A stretch of 64,000 bases of DNA from DATAVB01 sp040414495. GTDB taxonomy: Bacteria > Actinomycetota > Actinomycetes > Mycobacteriales > QHCD01. Where the stretch lies: assembly GCA_040414495.1 (NCBI GenBank), contig JBEDUI010000223.1:1-64000 (forward strand), given 5' to 3'. The translations under genes and the position numbers were made by a program. Positions 27,595 through 36,079 of the stretch are shown here, piece by piece. The notes under the pieces were generated by a model. That model searched no databases. It was not told the origin of the DNA and saw only the letters and a list, made by a program, of their open reading frames with translations. Within the stretch, counting starts at the first letter, position 1; every line of letters begins with the position of its first letter.

Positions 27595-28979
27595 CGGCCG
27601 AGTTCGATGTTCTCGAGCACGCCCAGGGCATCCGGCACGAGCACCGCGGCCGAGTGGTACGCGCTGACCAGATAGGAAATGAGCGCCTTGGCATCGATTC
27701 CGATGAACCGGACGCTCAGCCCGGGCTGGTATTCATCCGGAACGGCAGCCGGACGAAGCCCGATCACGCCCTGGTCCTCTTCGCCGACACGCATGGCCAG
27801 GATTGACGTAGTGTTGTTGGCCGAGATCGGAATCTTGTTGCACGGCAGGATCGGTACGCCCCGCCAGGCCTGCACCGTCGATCCGTCCACAGTGGCTGGT
27901 GGTGGGTAGATGCCCCGTCGCGTGCATTCCTGTCCGAACGCGGCAATCGTACGTGGATGTGCCAGAAAGAATCGCGTCTTACGCCGCCGGGTCAGCAATT
28001 CGTCCAGGTCGTCCGGGGTGGGTGGCCCGGCACGGGTCTGCAGCCGTTGTTTCAGGTCCACATTGTGCAGCAGACCGAAATCCGAATTGTTCACCAACTC
28101 GTGCTCCTCGCGTTCGCGAAGAGCCTCGACAGTGAGGCGCAACTGCTGTTCGACCTGATCCATCGGGTCGCTGTAAAGGTCGGCGACGCGGCTGTGTACC
28201 CGCAACACGGTTTGCGCCACGCTCAGCGAATACTCCCGGGGCGCGGCCTCGTAGTCGACGAACGTACTGGGCAGATCCGGTTCACCATCATGGCCGGACG
28301 CGAGGGCGATCTCGGCCTCACCATGCTTGTTCTGCGGGAGATTCGGGTTGTTCCGGTACTGCTCCAGCTGCTCGGCGAGGGCCGTGGATTGCGCGCGCAC
28401 CTGCTCGAACGCGGCCACCGGCAGCGCCAGAAACGTGACCGGCGTGGTTGCGGTGGCGGTGAATTCCCACAGGCAATCGGAATCGGCCAACGCCTGCGCG
28501 CCGGCGTGGTCGCCGTCGGTCAACATGCCTAGAGCCGTCTGACCGTCATAGGCGCCGGCACCGGATTTCGCCACCTTGCCGTGCGCGATTAGCAGCACCT
28601 CGGTGATCGGCTGTCCGAACTCGACAATCACCTCCCCGGCCCGGACCTGACGCTGTTCACACCGATCGGCCAGTGCACTCAGGACAGACTCGTCGTCGAA
28701 ACCCCGTAACGGCGGCAGCTCAGCCAACTCCGGCGGAACCACCCGCACGTCCTCGCCGATATTGGTGAAGCTCACCCGGCCGTCTCCGACGGCGTAGCTC
28801 AATCGTCGGTTCACCCGGTACGTACCACCCGAGACCGACACCCACGGCAGCATTTTCAGCAGCCACCGCGAGGAAATCCCCTGCATCTGCGGGCAGGTCT
28901 TGGTAGTGGTCGCCAGGTTCCGGGCAGCCCTGGGATCGAGGCTGTGGCGCGTATCAGAGCCGGGATCAATCGCGGTCAC
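27591..28979 (-). CDS. Family 2B encapsulin shell protein, second copy (divergent)
   Basis: A 462-aa HK97-fold nanocompartment shell protein with an inserted cyclic-nucleotide-binding-like domain (about 88-210). The N-terminal signature QMQGISSRWLLKMLPWVSVSGGTYRVNRRL is present, and the shell core after residue 240 (PREYSLSVAQTVLRVHSRVADLY, GVPILPCNKIPI, GIDAKALISYLVSAYHSAAVLVPDAL) matches the neighbouring copy closely. Two regions differ: HAGAQALA replaces HFGDDSLT in the nucleotide-pocket region, and LLTRRRKTRFFLAHP (329-341) replaces LLALVWKEPGFFLAHP. GTG 28979 has GGGAG 6 nt upstream and lies 29 bp after the first shell gene. It may co-assemble with the first shell. Confidence 0.93.
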   Translation of the reverse strand: MTAIDPGSDTRHSLDPRAARNLATTTKTCPQMQGISSRWLLKMLPWVSVSGGTYRVNRRLSYAVGDGRVSFTNIGEDVRVVPPELAELPPLRGFDDESVLSALADRCEQRQVRAGEVIVEFGQPITEVLLIAHGKVAKSGAGAYDGQTALGMLTDGDHAGAQALADSDCLWEFTATATTPVTFLALPVAAFEQVRAQSTALAEQLEQYRNNPNLPQNKHGEAEIALASGHDGEPDLPSTFVDYEAAPREYSLSVAQTVLRVHSRVADLYSDPMDQVEQQLRLTVEALREREEHELVNNSDFGLLHNVDLKQRLQTRAGPPTPDDLDELLTRRRKTRFFLAHPRTIAAFGQECTRRGIYPPPATVDGSTVQAWRGVPILPCNKIPISANNTTSILAMRVGEEDQGVIGLRPAAVPDEYQPGLSVRFIGIDAKALISYLVSAYHSAAVLVPDALGVLENIELGR

Positions 28980-29008
28980 AATGCACTCCCGTTGGTCGCT
29001 GGCATTGC

Positions 29009-30439
29009 TTAGCCTTCGCGCCCGATCTCGGCGTTCTCCAGGATCGCCAGCGCATCGGGCACCAACACCGCGCACGAGTAGTACGCGCTGACCAGGTACG
29101 AGATGAGCGCCTTTTCGTCAATTCCCATGAACCGAACGGACACGCTCGGTTGGTATTCGTCCGGGATTCCGGTCTGGTGCAGGCCGATCACGCCTTGGCT
29201 GTCCTCGCCGGTACGCATCAGCATGACCGAACTCGTATTGGACTCCGAGACCGGGATCTTGCCGCACGGGAAGATCGGCACGCCCCGCCAGGCCGGTGCC
29301 TGGTTTCCGTTGACATCGACGCTCGTCGGATACACGCCACGGCGGGTGCATTCCCGTCCGAACGCAGCAATTGTCCGCGGGTGCGCGAGAAAGAAACCGG
29401 GTTCTTTCCACACCAGCGCAAGCAGTTCGTCAAAGTCGTCGGGGGTGGGTGGGCCGGACCGGGTGTGGATCCGCTGCTTGAGGTCGGCGTTGTGCAACAG
29501 CCCGAATTCCCGGTTGTTGACCAGCTCATGCTCCTGCCGCTCCTTCAGCGCTTCGACGGTCAGGCGCAGCTGCTGCTCGACCTGATCCATCGGGTCGTTG
29601 TAGAGATCGGCTACCCGGCTGTGTACTCGCAGGACAGTCTGCGCGACGCTGAGCGAATACTCGCGGGGCTGCGCGTCATAGTCCACATAGGTCCCGGGAA
29701 GGTCCGGCTCGCCGTCATGACCGGCGGCCAGGTCGATTGTCGCTTCGCCGTGTTCGTCGCGTGCTTGACCGGCATTCGCCCGGAATTGCTCCAGCTGTTC
29801 TCGCAGTTCCGCCGACTGACTCAGGACCTCGTCGAAACTCTGCTGTGACAGCACCAGAATCGTGCACGCTGTGAGCGCCCGCGTAGTGAATTCCCACAGG
29901 CTCTGCGGATCGGTCAGTGAATCATCGCCGAAATGGTCGCCATCGGCCAGCACGCCCAGTACCGTCTCATCGCCGTACCGGCCGGTGCCGATCTTGTTCA
30001 CCTTGCCGTGCGCAATCAGTATGGCCTGGTCGGAGAGCTGGCCGAATGCGGTGATCACGTCGCCCGGTTGGTATTCCTGCTGCTCGAAACGGTCGGCCAG
30101 CGCGGAGAGCACCTCGTCATCGTCGAGCCCACGAAATAGCGGTAGTTCGCCCAGCTCACGAGGAATGACCCGAATTTCCGCACCAACGTTCGTAAACGAC
30201 ACACGCCCGTCACCGACCTCGTAGCTGAGTCGCCGGTTCACCCGGTAAGTACCACCGGAAACCTCGACCCAAGGCAGGTTGCGCAGCAGCCAGCGCGAAG
30301 AAATGCCCTGCATCTGTGGGACGGATTTCGTCGTCGTCGCCAACTGCCGAGCAGCATTCGGCGCCAGGCTGAGCCGGGGCTGAGCACCATCAGGGTTATC
30401 CGGTGTTGCTTGCGCGGGCTCGGTGACAGTCACAACCAC
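29009..30439 (-). CDS. Family 2B encapsulin shell protein, first copy (EshA-like)
   Basis: A 476-aa shell protein. Residues 39-72 hold the N-arm signature (QGISSRWLLRNLPWVEVSGG), residues 98-225 an inserted cyclic-nucleotide-binding-like domain with DGDHFGDDSLTDPQSLWEFT, and residues 245-476 the rest of the HK97 fold ending LISYLVSAYYSCAVLVPDALAILENAEI. Older annotation often calls such proteins Crp/Fnr regulators because of the inserted domain, but no DNA-binding HTH is present. GTG 30439 is used; a second GTG at 30433 is possible and the ribosome site is weak. This is the promoter-proximal gene of the odorant operon and probably forms most of the shell. Confidence 0.94.
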   Translation of the reverse strand: MVVTVTEPAQATPDNPDGAQPRLSLAPNAARQLATTTKSVPQMQGISSRWLLRNLPWVEVSGGTYRVNRRLSYEVGDGRVSFTNVGAEIRVIPRELGELPLFRGLDDDEVLSALADRFEQQEYQPGDVITAFGQLSDQAILIAHGKVNKIGTGRYGDETVLGVLADGDHFGDDSLTDPQSLWEFTTRALTACTILVLSQQSFDEVLSQSAELREQLEQFRANAGQARDEHGEATIDLAAGHDGEPDLPGTYVDYDAQPREYSLSVAQTVLRVHSRVADLYNDPMDQVEQQLRLTVEALKERQEHELVNNREFGLLHNADLKQRIHTRSGPPTPDDFDELLALVWKEPGFFLAHPRTIAAFGRECTRRGVYPTSVDVNGNQAPAWRGVPIFPCGKIPVSESNTSSVMLMRTGEDSQGVIGLHQTGIPDEYQPSVSVRFMGIDEKALISYLVSAYYSCAVLVPDALAILENAEIGREG

Positions 30440-31080
30440 ACCACCAATCAGAATGTGTACAAGGTGTACGGACAGGCGAACGCAGCTGGGCCCCGGTCAG
30501 ACGCCTTTACATGCGCCACTTCCCAGCAGAACGGGATCTGTTAACGAGCGGCGAGCGATGCCCCTCTATCGGGCACATCTACGAGCTCGGTCCATAGGCC
30601 GGGCGCCGCCATCATCATCAATGCGACTAAGCCGCGAATGTTCATCGGAACGAGGTGGACCTGATGTCCCGCCTCGAACTATGGTGGCGCGGTTGGTCTC
30701 GCCACCCCACGATCTGGAATCGTACTTTCCCGATAAGTACCCCCTAAACCAGGCGCGTGATAGCTCTAGCTCACCCCGCCCAGTGCGATCTGTCAACCCC
30801 TCTCCGTAATCAAATGATCATTTTGCGTAACCACCCACGGGATGGCGCCGATCACTGTCCACATGCGAAAACCCCTGCCCGACAGGCAAAACGCGTGTCA
30901 TGCTCACTAAAGCGTGGCCGTTATCGAGAAGCTCGCGGAATGTCAACGGGTGACTTCAACCGCCGACCGTGATTTCCTGTCCAACGTGGACAACGCACCC
31001 GGCGCACCACAAGCATCGCCAGCACAGCGAGCCCGGGCACCCACTAATCAGCTCGTGATTCATCGGCTCTGAGGGACAGG
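30440..31080. promoter_or_regulatory. Control region upstream of the encapsulin operon (641 bp)
   Basis: No protein gene is convincing here. Three symmetric elements stand out. GTACA-N3-TGTAC lies at 30457-30469, 18 bp before the encapsulin start. GTACTT-N7-AAGTAC lies at 30722-30740. AAATGATCATTT, a perfect AT-rich 12-bp palindrome, lies at 30812-30823. I could not assign a clear -35/-10 pair. The far end also holds whatever ends the third importer operon; no strong hairpin was seen. Confidence 0.5.
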
Positions 31081-31917
31081 TCACTCGCCGGTGACAGCCC
31101 CCAGCGTCAAACCGCGGACGAGGTATTTACGGACCGCCAGGCCGATAATCACCATCGGTAAGGCAACCACCGTGCCGATCGCCGTCAACTGTCCCCAGTT
31201 GACACCGGTCTGGGTGATCAGCTGTGACGCCGCCACGGGAAGCGTAGCGCTGCCAGGACCGCTGAAAGTCACCGCGAATGCGTAGTCGTTCCAGGAGAAG
31301 ACCAGGCACAAGATCGCGGTGGTCACGATGCCGGGCGCGGTCAGCGGCACCGCAATTCGATAAAACGTCTGCATGCGTGAGGCGCCATCGACCCGGGCCG
31401 CTTCCTCCAAGCCGGGCGGCAGGTCGGCGAAGAACGCGTTCATGATCCAGATCGCGAACGGCAGGTTGAAGCTCAGGTAGGCAACGATCAGTGCCCAAAT
31501 GCTGTTGATCAGATGCAGGTAGGTGAATCCAATGTAGAGCGGCAGGATAACCGCGGCGATCGGCACCATGCGCGTTGTGATGATCCAGAATGCGAGATGG
31601 CGCTTCCCCCGCATATTGCTCCGCGCCAAGCCATAGCCGGCCAGGCTGCCCAGAGCTGTCGCCAATATCGTTGAGATTCCAGCGGTGAGGACGCTGCTGC
31701 GGATATAGCTGAGCAGGTTGTTCCCGCCGGTGAACAGGCCGGAATAGTTGCTGATCGTGGGTGCGAAGTTCAGCAACGGGGTGCGGGAGAGCACGTCAGC
31801 GGGGTTCTTCAGCGATGAGATCGCCATCCACGCCACCGGTACGACTGTCCAGAGTAGAATGATCACGATCGCAACGTAGAGCGCAATACGCCGGCCACGA
31901 TTGGCTGCCGAATTCAT
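31081..31917 (-). CDS. Sugar ABC importer permease 2 (MalG-like)
   Basis: A 278-aa CUT1 permease with N-terminal helix ALYVAIVIILLWTVVPVAWMAISSLKN and the EAA loop GLEEAARVDGASRMQTFYRIAVPLTAPG. The C-terminus VRKYLVRGLTLGAVTGE is typical. Its ATG overlaps the stop of the partner permease (ATGA at 31914-31917). It is the last gene of a three-gene importer unit without an ATPase. Confidence 0.93.
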   Translation of the reverse strand: MNSAANRGRRIALYVAIVIILLWTVVPVAWMAISSLKNPADVLSRTPLLNFAPTISNYSGLFTGGNNLLSYIRSSVLTAGISTILATALGSLAGYGLARSNMRGKRHLAFWIITTRMVPIAAVILPLYIGFTYLHLINSIWALIVAYLSFNLPFAIWIMNAFFADLPPGLEEAARVDGASRMQTFYRIAVPLTAPGIVTTAILCLVFSWNDYAFAVTFSGPGSATLPVAASQLITQTGVNWGQLTAIGTVVALPMVIIGLAVRKYLVRGLTLGAVTGE

Positions 31918-32849
31918 CCGATCAACCCCCGGCGTCGCAGGATCCCGGTGAACAAGGTCGCGAGTGCGATCGACAGCGCCAGCATCACGATTCCGATCGT
32001 GGCGGCGTAGCCGAGATCCAGGAATTGGAAAGCAACCTCGTACAGGCGCAACGGGATGATCTTGGTGGCGTTGGCCGGCCCACCAGCCGTCGATTGCCAG
32101 ATCACGTCGAAATACCGCAGCGCGTCCATCGCCCGGATCAGCAGCGCCACCAGCACGATGCCCGAAATCGATGGACCGACGATATGCCGGAGCCGTTGCC
32201 AGTAGCCGGCGCCGTCAACCCGACCCGCTTCGATGACCTGGTCGGGCACCGAAACCAGCCCGGCCAAGGTGATGAGCACGATCAGCGGTGTCCACTCCCA
32301 CACGTCCATCAGAACCACCGCCACGAATGCGGAAACATGACCGCCCAGGATGTTTCCGGTGAAGATGTGGGTTGTCCGCAGTACCCAGGCGTACATGCCA
32401 TACGTCGGATTGACCAGAAAACGGCCGAGCAGGCCAACGATCACCGGAGCGACGAACATCGGAATCAACAGGATCGACAATGTGACATTGCGGCCCCACA
32501 CCATTTCGTGCACCAGCAGTGCGATCCCGATACCCAACAGCATTTCCAGCCCGACGGTCGCCACAAAGAAGATCACCATCGTGATCCAGCCAGCGCCCAC
32601 ATCCGGGTCGGTGAACATACGCGCCCAGTTGCGCAACCCGATCCACTGTGGAGAGATGCCGGTCCCGCCCACCAGGCTGATCTTGTTGAGCGTCATGTAG
32701 ATCAGATAGAAGAACGGCACAATGGAGATCGCGGCGAGCACGATCAACGCCGGCAGCATCATTTTCAGCTCGAAGCTCATGCGTCGGCGCGATCGGCCCG
32801 GACGCTGGACCGAACGTACCTGCGCGAGCTCCGCTGTCCTAGACGCCAC
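31914..32849 (-). CDS. Sugar ABC importer permease 1 (MalF-like)
   Basis: A 311-aa permease beginning with GTG 32849 (GGGGAAAT just upstream), with a basic N-terminal tail (RPGRSRRRMSFELK) and first helix LPALIVLAAISIVPFFYLIYMTL. The EAA loop reads QVIEAGRVDGAGYWQRLRHIVGPSI, with a glycine in place of the second alanine of EAA. It overlaps the binding-protein gene by 11 bp and the second permease by 4 bp, so translation is tightly coupled. Confidence 0.92.
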   Translation of the reverse strand: MASRTAELAQVRSVQRPGRSRRRMSFELKMMLPALIVLAAISIVPFFYLIYMTLNKISLVGGTGISPQWIGLRNWARMFTDPDVGAGWITMVIFFVATVGLEMLLGIGIALLVHEMVWGRNVTLSILLIPMFVAPVIVGLLGRFLVNPTYGMYAWVLRTTHIFTGNILGGHVSAFVAVVLMDVWEWTPLIVLITLAGLVSVPDQVIEAGRVDGAGYWQRLRHIVGPSISGIVLVALLIRAMDALRYFDVIWQSTAGGPANATKIIPLRLYEVAFQFLDLGYAATIGIVMLALSIALATLFTGILRRRGLIG

Positions 32850-34293
32850 TGGATTTCCCCTTCACCGCGGCATCAACGCCGCGTTTGGCCGCCCGCATGG
32901 CATCGGCTGGCGATTTGTTGCCGGCGAGCATCTTCGACAACTCGGTGAAGATCACGGCGTCGCACTGGTTCCAATAAGGCACCTTCGGGCGCAGCCCGAT
33001 GTTCTGCGGCTCCCAGGCAAGCTTGACCGCGTCGTAAGGAATCATGTTCGGCGCATCCGATGGCGGTTTGGTCGCGCGTTGCACCTTCGGCATCTTGTAC
33101 ACCCACTGCCTGGTTGGGGTGCCGCCGCCTACCTTGCTGAACAGGCCGGCTTCCTGCGTCTGCGGTGAGGTCGCCCAGACCAGGAACAGCCAGGCCGCCC
33201 GCTGCTCGTCCTTGCTGATGTATTTGTTGATCGCGATTCCGGTGCCGCCGTAATGATTGGCACTTCGCACCGGACCGGTCGGCAGCGGCGAGAATCCCAC
33301 CTTGTCACCCAGACCGCCGGGCGCGAACCAGCCGGCCGCGTCCTCGTGCCAGCACGGACACATGGCCACCAGCCCATCACCAAATGCCTCGGCCAGGTCA
33401 TTCCAATCCCAGCTCACGCTGCCGGGATGCGCCACGTCGATGAGTTCCTTGTAGAACTCGGCCGCCCGAATGGCCGGTGGCTGGTCCAATGTGCACGGTC
33501 CAGGATCGGTACTGCCATACATGCCGATGTGCTTGCCGTTGTGGAAGTAGTCGCCGCCGTACGCCCACAGGACGTTGGCGAAATCATCGTTCAGCGAGGT
33601 GAACTGCTTGGCCTGGTGCCCGGTCCCGTACGGAACGTCGTTCTGGTTGGCGTTGAACCACTTGGCGATCTGCAGATATTGATTCCACGTGGTTTTGATA
33701 GAGGGCGTCGGGTCGAAACCGAGATCCCGTTGCATCGCTGCACGATGCTTCTGAAACAGGTCCTTTCGGTAGCACCAGATGATTGTCGGGCAGTCATACG
33801 GCAATGCCAGCAGTTTGTCGCCAAAACGGCCCGCGGCCAACAGCTGAGTGGGGACGAAATCGCCGACGCCTTTTGGTAGCGGCGGCAATGTCTTGTCGTG
33901 CAGGAACGGCGTCAGGTCAGCGAAACCGTGTGAGAGCGGCGCCATGATGTTGTACGGATCGGCATAGATGACCTGGTACTGGCCGCTGTGCGCGGACAGG
34001 TCAAGCGCGACCTTCTGTTCCACCGATGTCAATACGAGCTGTGAGATATTGACGTTGATTCCGGTGAGCTCGGTAAATGGTTTCAGATTCGCGGCGATCG
34101 CCGAACTCGGACCGGTATTTTCCGAGATGAAGTTCAGCGTCATACCGCTGTATTGCTTCCAGCCGCTGCCACCACGATGTACGTTCGAACTGCCGCATCC
34201 AGCGGCGGCAAGCGCTGCACTGCCGGCAAACCCAGCACCGAGAGTCCGCAGGAACGCGCTGCGAGTCATCACGTTGGGCCGCTGGACTTGCAT
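32839..34293 (-). CDS. Sugar ABC importer substrate-binding lipoprotein
   Basis: A 484-aa family-1 binding protein. ATG 34293 is chosen from a longer open frame because GGAGG lies 7 nt upstream. The signal MTRSAFLRTLGAGFAGSAALAAAGCGSS has lipobox AAGC. The mature region shows DLSAHSGQYQVIYADPYNIMAPL and LFLVWATSPQTQEAGLF, characteristic of polyol or sugar binders. It is divergent from a short-chain dehydrogenase resembling polyol dehydrogenases, so a polyol is a possible ligand (inference). A good promoter lies directly upstream. Confidence 0.92.
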   Translation of the reverse strand: MQVQRPNVMTRSAFLRTLGAGFAGSAALAAAGCGSSNVHRGGSGWKQYSGMTLNFISENTGPSSAIAANLKPFTELTGINVNISQLVLTSVEQKVALDLSAHSGQYQVIYADPYNIMAPLSHGFADLTPFLHDKTLPPLPKGVGDFVPTQLLAAGRFGDKLLALPYDCPTIIWCYRKDLFQKHRAAMQRDLGFDPTPSIKTTWNQYLQIAKWFNANQNDVPYGTGHQAKQFTSLNDDFANVLWAYGGDYFHNGKHIGMYGSTDPGPCTLDQPPAIRAAEFYKELIDVAHPGSVSWDWNDLAEAFGDGLVAMCPCWHEDAAGWFAPGGLGDKVGFSPLPTGPVRSANHYGGTGIAINKYISKDEQRAAWLFLVWATSPQTQEAGLFSKVGGGTPTRQWVYKMPKVQRATKPPSDAPNMIPYDAVKLAWEPQNIGLRPKVPYWNQCDAVIFTELSKMLAGNKSPADAMRAAKRGVDAAVKGKSSGV

Positions 34294-34320
34294 GCGAATC
34301 CCTCCATCGTGGACCCCGCC

Positions 34321-34349
34321 AACGTAAAAGTGAGGTTGCTGGCTGTCAA
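34321..34349 (-). promoter_or_regulatory. Sigma70-type promoter of the third importer operon
   Basis: On the minus strand, TTGACA (34349-34344) is followed after exactly 17 nt by TACGTT (34326-34321). Transcription would start near 34314, about 20 nt before ATG 34293. Confidence 0.7.
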
Positions 34350-34415
34350 GCGCCGCGCCGTGTGTTTCACTCGGACACATGACTTGTCAACTGACGCCCT
34401 ATACCCGGGATCGCG

Positions 34416-35198
34416 ATGTCTAATCCACCGACGCCCGACGAACCGACGGTTGATATCGGCTTCTCTCTCGAAGGCAAGGTCGCCCTGGTGACTGGCGGCG
34501 GCTCCGGCATCGGTGCGGCCATCGCCGAATCGTTTGTGGCCAAGGGCGCCCAGGTTGCGATCGTTGATCTCTCCCGCAGCGCCGCCGATGAGGTGGTGTC
34601 GCGTCTGGGCCAGCAGACCGCCGCATTCACTTGCGACGTGGCGCAAGAAGACCAGGTCGAGGCAACCACACAGGCCGTGTTGAGTCGGTTCGGACGGATC
34701 GACGTTCTGGTGAACTGCGCCGGCGTAGCCCTGCTCGCACCGGCCGAAGATCTGACGGTGTCGACCTGGGACACCACGATGAATATCAACCTGCGCGGGA
34801 CTTTCCTTATGGCGCAGGCTGTTGGCCGAACGATGCTGGCCCAGGGTTCGGGCCGGATCATCAACATGGCATCACAAGCGGCAACGGTCGCGCTCGACCG
34901 GCACGCCGCCTACTGTGCGTCGAAGTTCGGCGTGGTCGGCCTGACGAAGGTGTTGGCATCCGAATGGGGCGGCCGCGGGATCACCGTCAACACCATCTCG
35001 CCCACGGTCGTGTTGACCAAGCTCGGCCGCGAGGCCTGGGCCGGCCCGGCCGGTGATGCGCTCAAGGCGCAGATACCCGCCGGCCGGTTCGTCTATCCGG
35101 CTGAAGTTGCCGCTACCGCGGTGTTTCTGGCCTCCGATGCCGCAACAATGATCAACGGCGCCGACCTGTTGATCGACGGCGGTTATACGATCCGCTAG
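34416..35198 (+). CDS. Short-chain dehydrogenase/reductase (polyol dehydrogenase-like)
   Basis: A 260-aa classical SDR. The cofactor motif TGGGSGIG is at 26-33, the acidic D51 after strand 2 (VAIVDLSRS) favours NAD over NADP, and VNCAG (99-103) stands for NNAG. The catalytic Ser lies in NMASQ (about 153) with Y166 and K170 in YCASK. The C-terminal ATMINGADLLIDGGYTIR is typical. It lies divergent to the third importer, 122 bp apart, and would oxidise the imported sugar alcohol or a derivative (inference). A classical terminator follows. Confidence 0.93.
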   Translation: MSNPPTPDEPTVDIGFSLEGKVALVTGGGSGIGAAIAESFVAKGAQVAIVDLSRSAADEVVSRLGQQTAAFTCDVAQEDQVEATTQAVLSRFGRIDVLVNCAGVALLAPAEDLTVSTWDTTMNINLRGTFLMAQAVGRTMLAQGSGRIINMASQAATVALDRHAAYCASKFGVVGLTKVLASEWGGRGITVNTISPTVVLTKLGREAWAGPAGDALKAQIPAGRFVYPAEVAATAVFLASDAATMINGADLLIDGGYTIR

Positions 35199-35211
35199 CC
35201 ATTTCCCCGTC

Positions 35212-35248
35212 AACGGCTGGCGTCGAGCGTTCGACGCCAGCCGTTTTT
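35212..35248. terminator. Intrinsic terminator with T-tract
   Basis: A perfect 15-bp stem (35212-35226 with 35231-35245) has a 4-nt loop and is followed by a run of T through 35248. It lies between the convergent SDR and LLM genes. It is the most canonical rho-independent terminator in the window. Confidence 0.93.
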
Positions 35249-35250
35249 AG

Positions 35251-36051
35251 CTAGTTCACTACTGGACGGACGTCGCGGGCGACGAATTCGACGAATTCTT
35301 CCAGCGGCGGCAGCGCGTCGCCGACCGAAATCATAATGACGTGCGTGGCCCCGAGCGCGACGCGCTGGCTGATCTGCTCGGCTACTTTCTCTGCGCTCGG
35401 GCGTCCCTCGACCGGCATGAACACCACCACGTCCTGATTGTCGGATCGAGATGCCGTGTCGCGACCGGCGTTGAAATGCGGCATAGCGGCCCGCAGCATT
35501 TCTGGCGTCGTGTTCTCGGTGAATATCACACCGTCACTGGTCTCGCCGGCCAGGGCAACGGTCCGCTGCCCGATCGCACCGACGAGTACCGGCGGCGGCG
35601 ACGCGGGCGGCCAATCGAGAGCGACATTATCCAACCGCACATAGCGACCCGCGCTCGTCAACGTGTCGCCGCGCAGCAGGCCCCGCAGCGCGATCGTGTA
35701 TTCCCGCAGCAAGGTCATCGGCGACGCGGCCCGAGCGCCGACCTGACCCATCCAGTCAAGTACGCCGTGGCCGATACCGGGCACGAAGCGGCCGGGAAAC
35801 ATCCGCTCGATCGTGGCCAGTTCCATCGCGGTGAGGGCGACATTCCGTAGCGGCACCGGCAACAGTCCAATGCCGACGGTGAGTCGCTCGGTCCAACTCA
35901 GGACCGCCGCCGCGGTGGCGATCCCGCCTTCCTTGAAACAGTCTTCCCATAACCACAGCTGTTCCAGCCCGGCCTTGTCGGCCGTTTGGGCAACCGAACG
36001 CAGTTGTTCCGGCGGTAGGCTCGGCGGGAAGATCGCACCTAGTATCGTCAC
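35251..36051 (-). CDS. LLM-class (luciferase-like, probably F420-dependent) oxidoreductase
   Basis: A 266-aa TIM-barrel oxidoreductase. Landmarks are LGAIFPPSLPPEQLRSVAQTADKAGLEQLWLWEDCF, TVGIGLLPVPLRNVALTAMELATIERMFPGRFVPGIGHG and YVRLDNVALDWPPASPPPVLVGAIGQRTVALAGETSDGVIF, all typical of F420-dependent LLM proteins. GTG 36051 is chosen because the longer frame to 36117 would run into the neighbouring kinase gene and lacks conserved sequence. It follows that kinase by 28 bp and is probably co-transcribed. The substrate is unknown. Confidence 0.88.
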   Translation of the reverse strand: MTILGAIFPPSLPPEQLRSVAQTADKAGLEQLWLWEDCFKEGGIATAAAVLSWTERLTVGIGLLPVPLRNVALTAMELATIERMFPGRFVPGIGHGVLDWMGQVGARAASPMTLLREYTIALRGLLRGDTLTSAGRYVRLDNVALDWPPASPPPVLVGAIGQRTVALAGETSDGVIFTENTTPEMLRAAMPHFNAGRDTASRSDNQDVVVFMPVEGRPSAEKVAEQISQRVALGATHVIMISVGDALPPLEEFVEFVARDVRPVVN

Positions 36052-36079
36052 CCGGCCATGATCGCAGATGCGAGGCGAT

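Noticed and set aside
29009..30439. Interpretation of the encapsulins as Crp/Fnr transcription factors
   Set aside because: The cyclic-nucleotide-like segment is an insert in an HK97-type shell sequence and no helix-turn-helix follows it.
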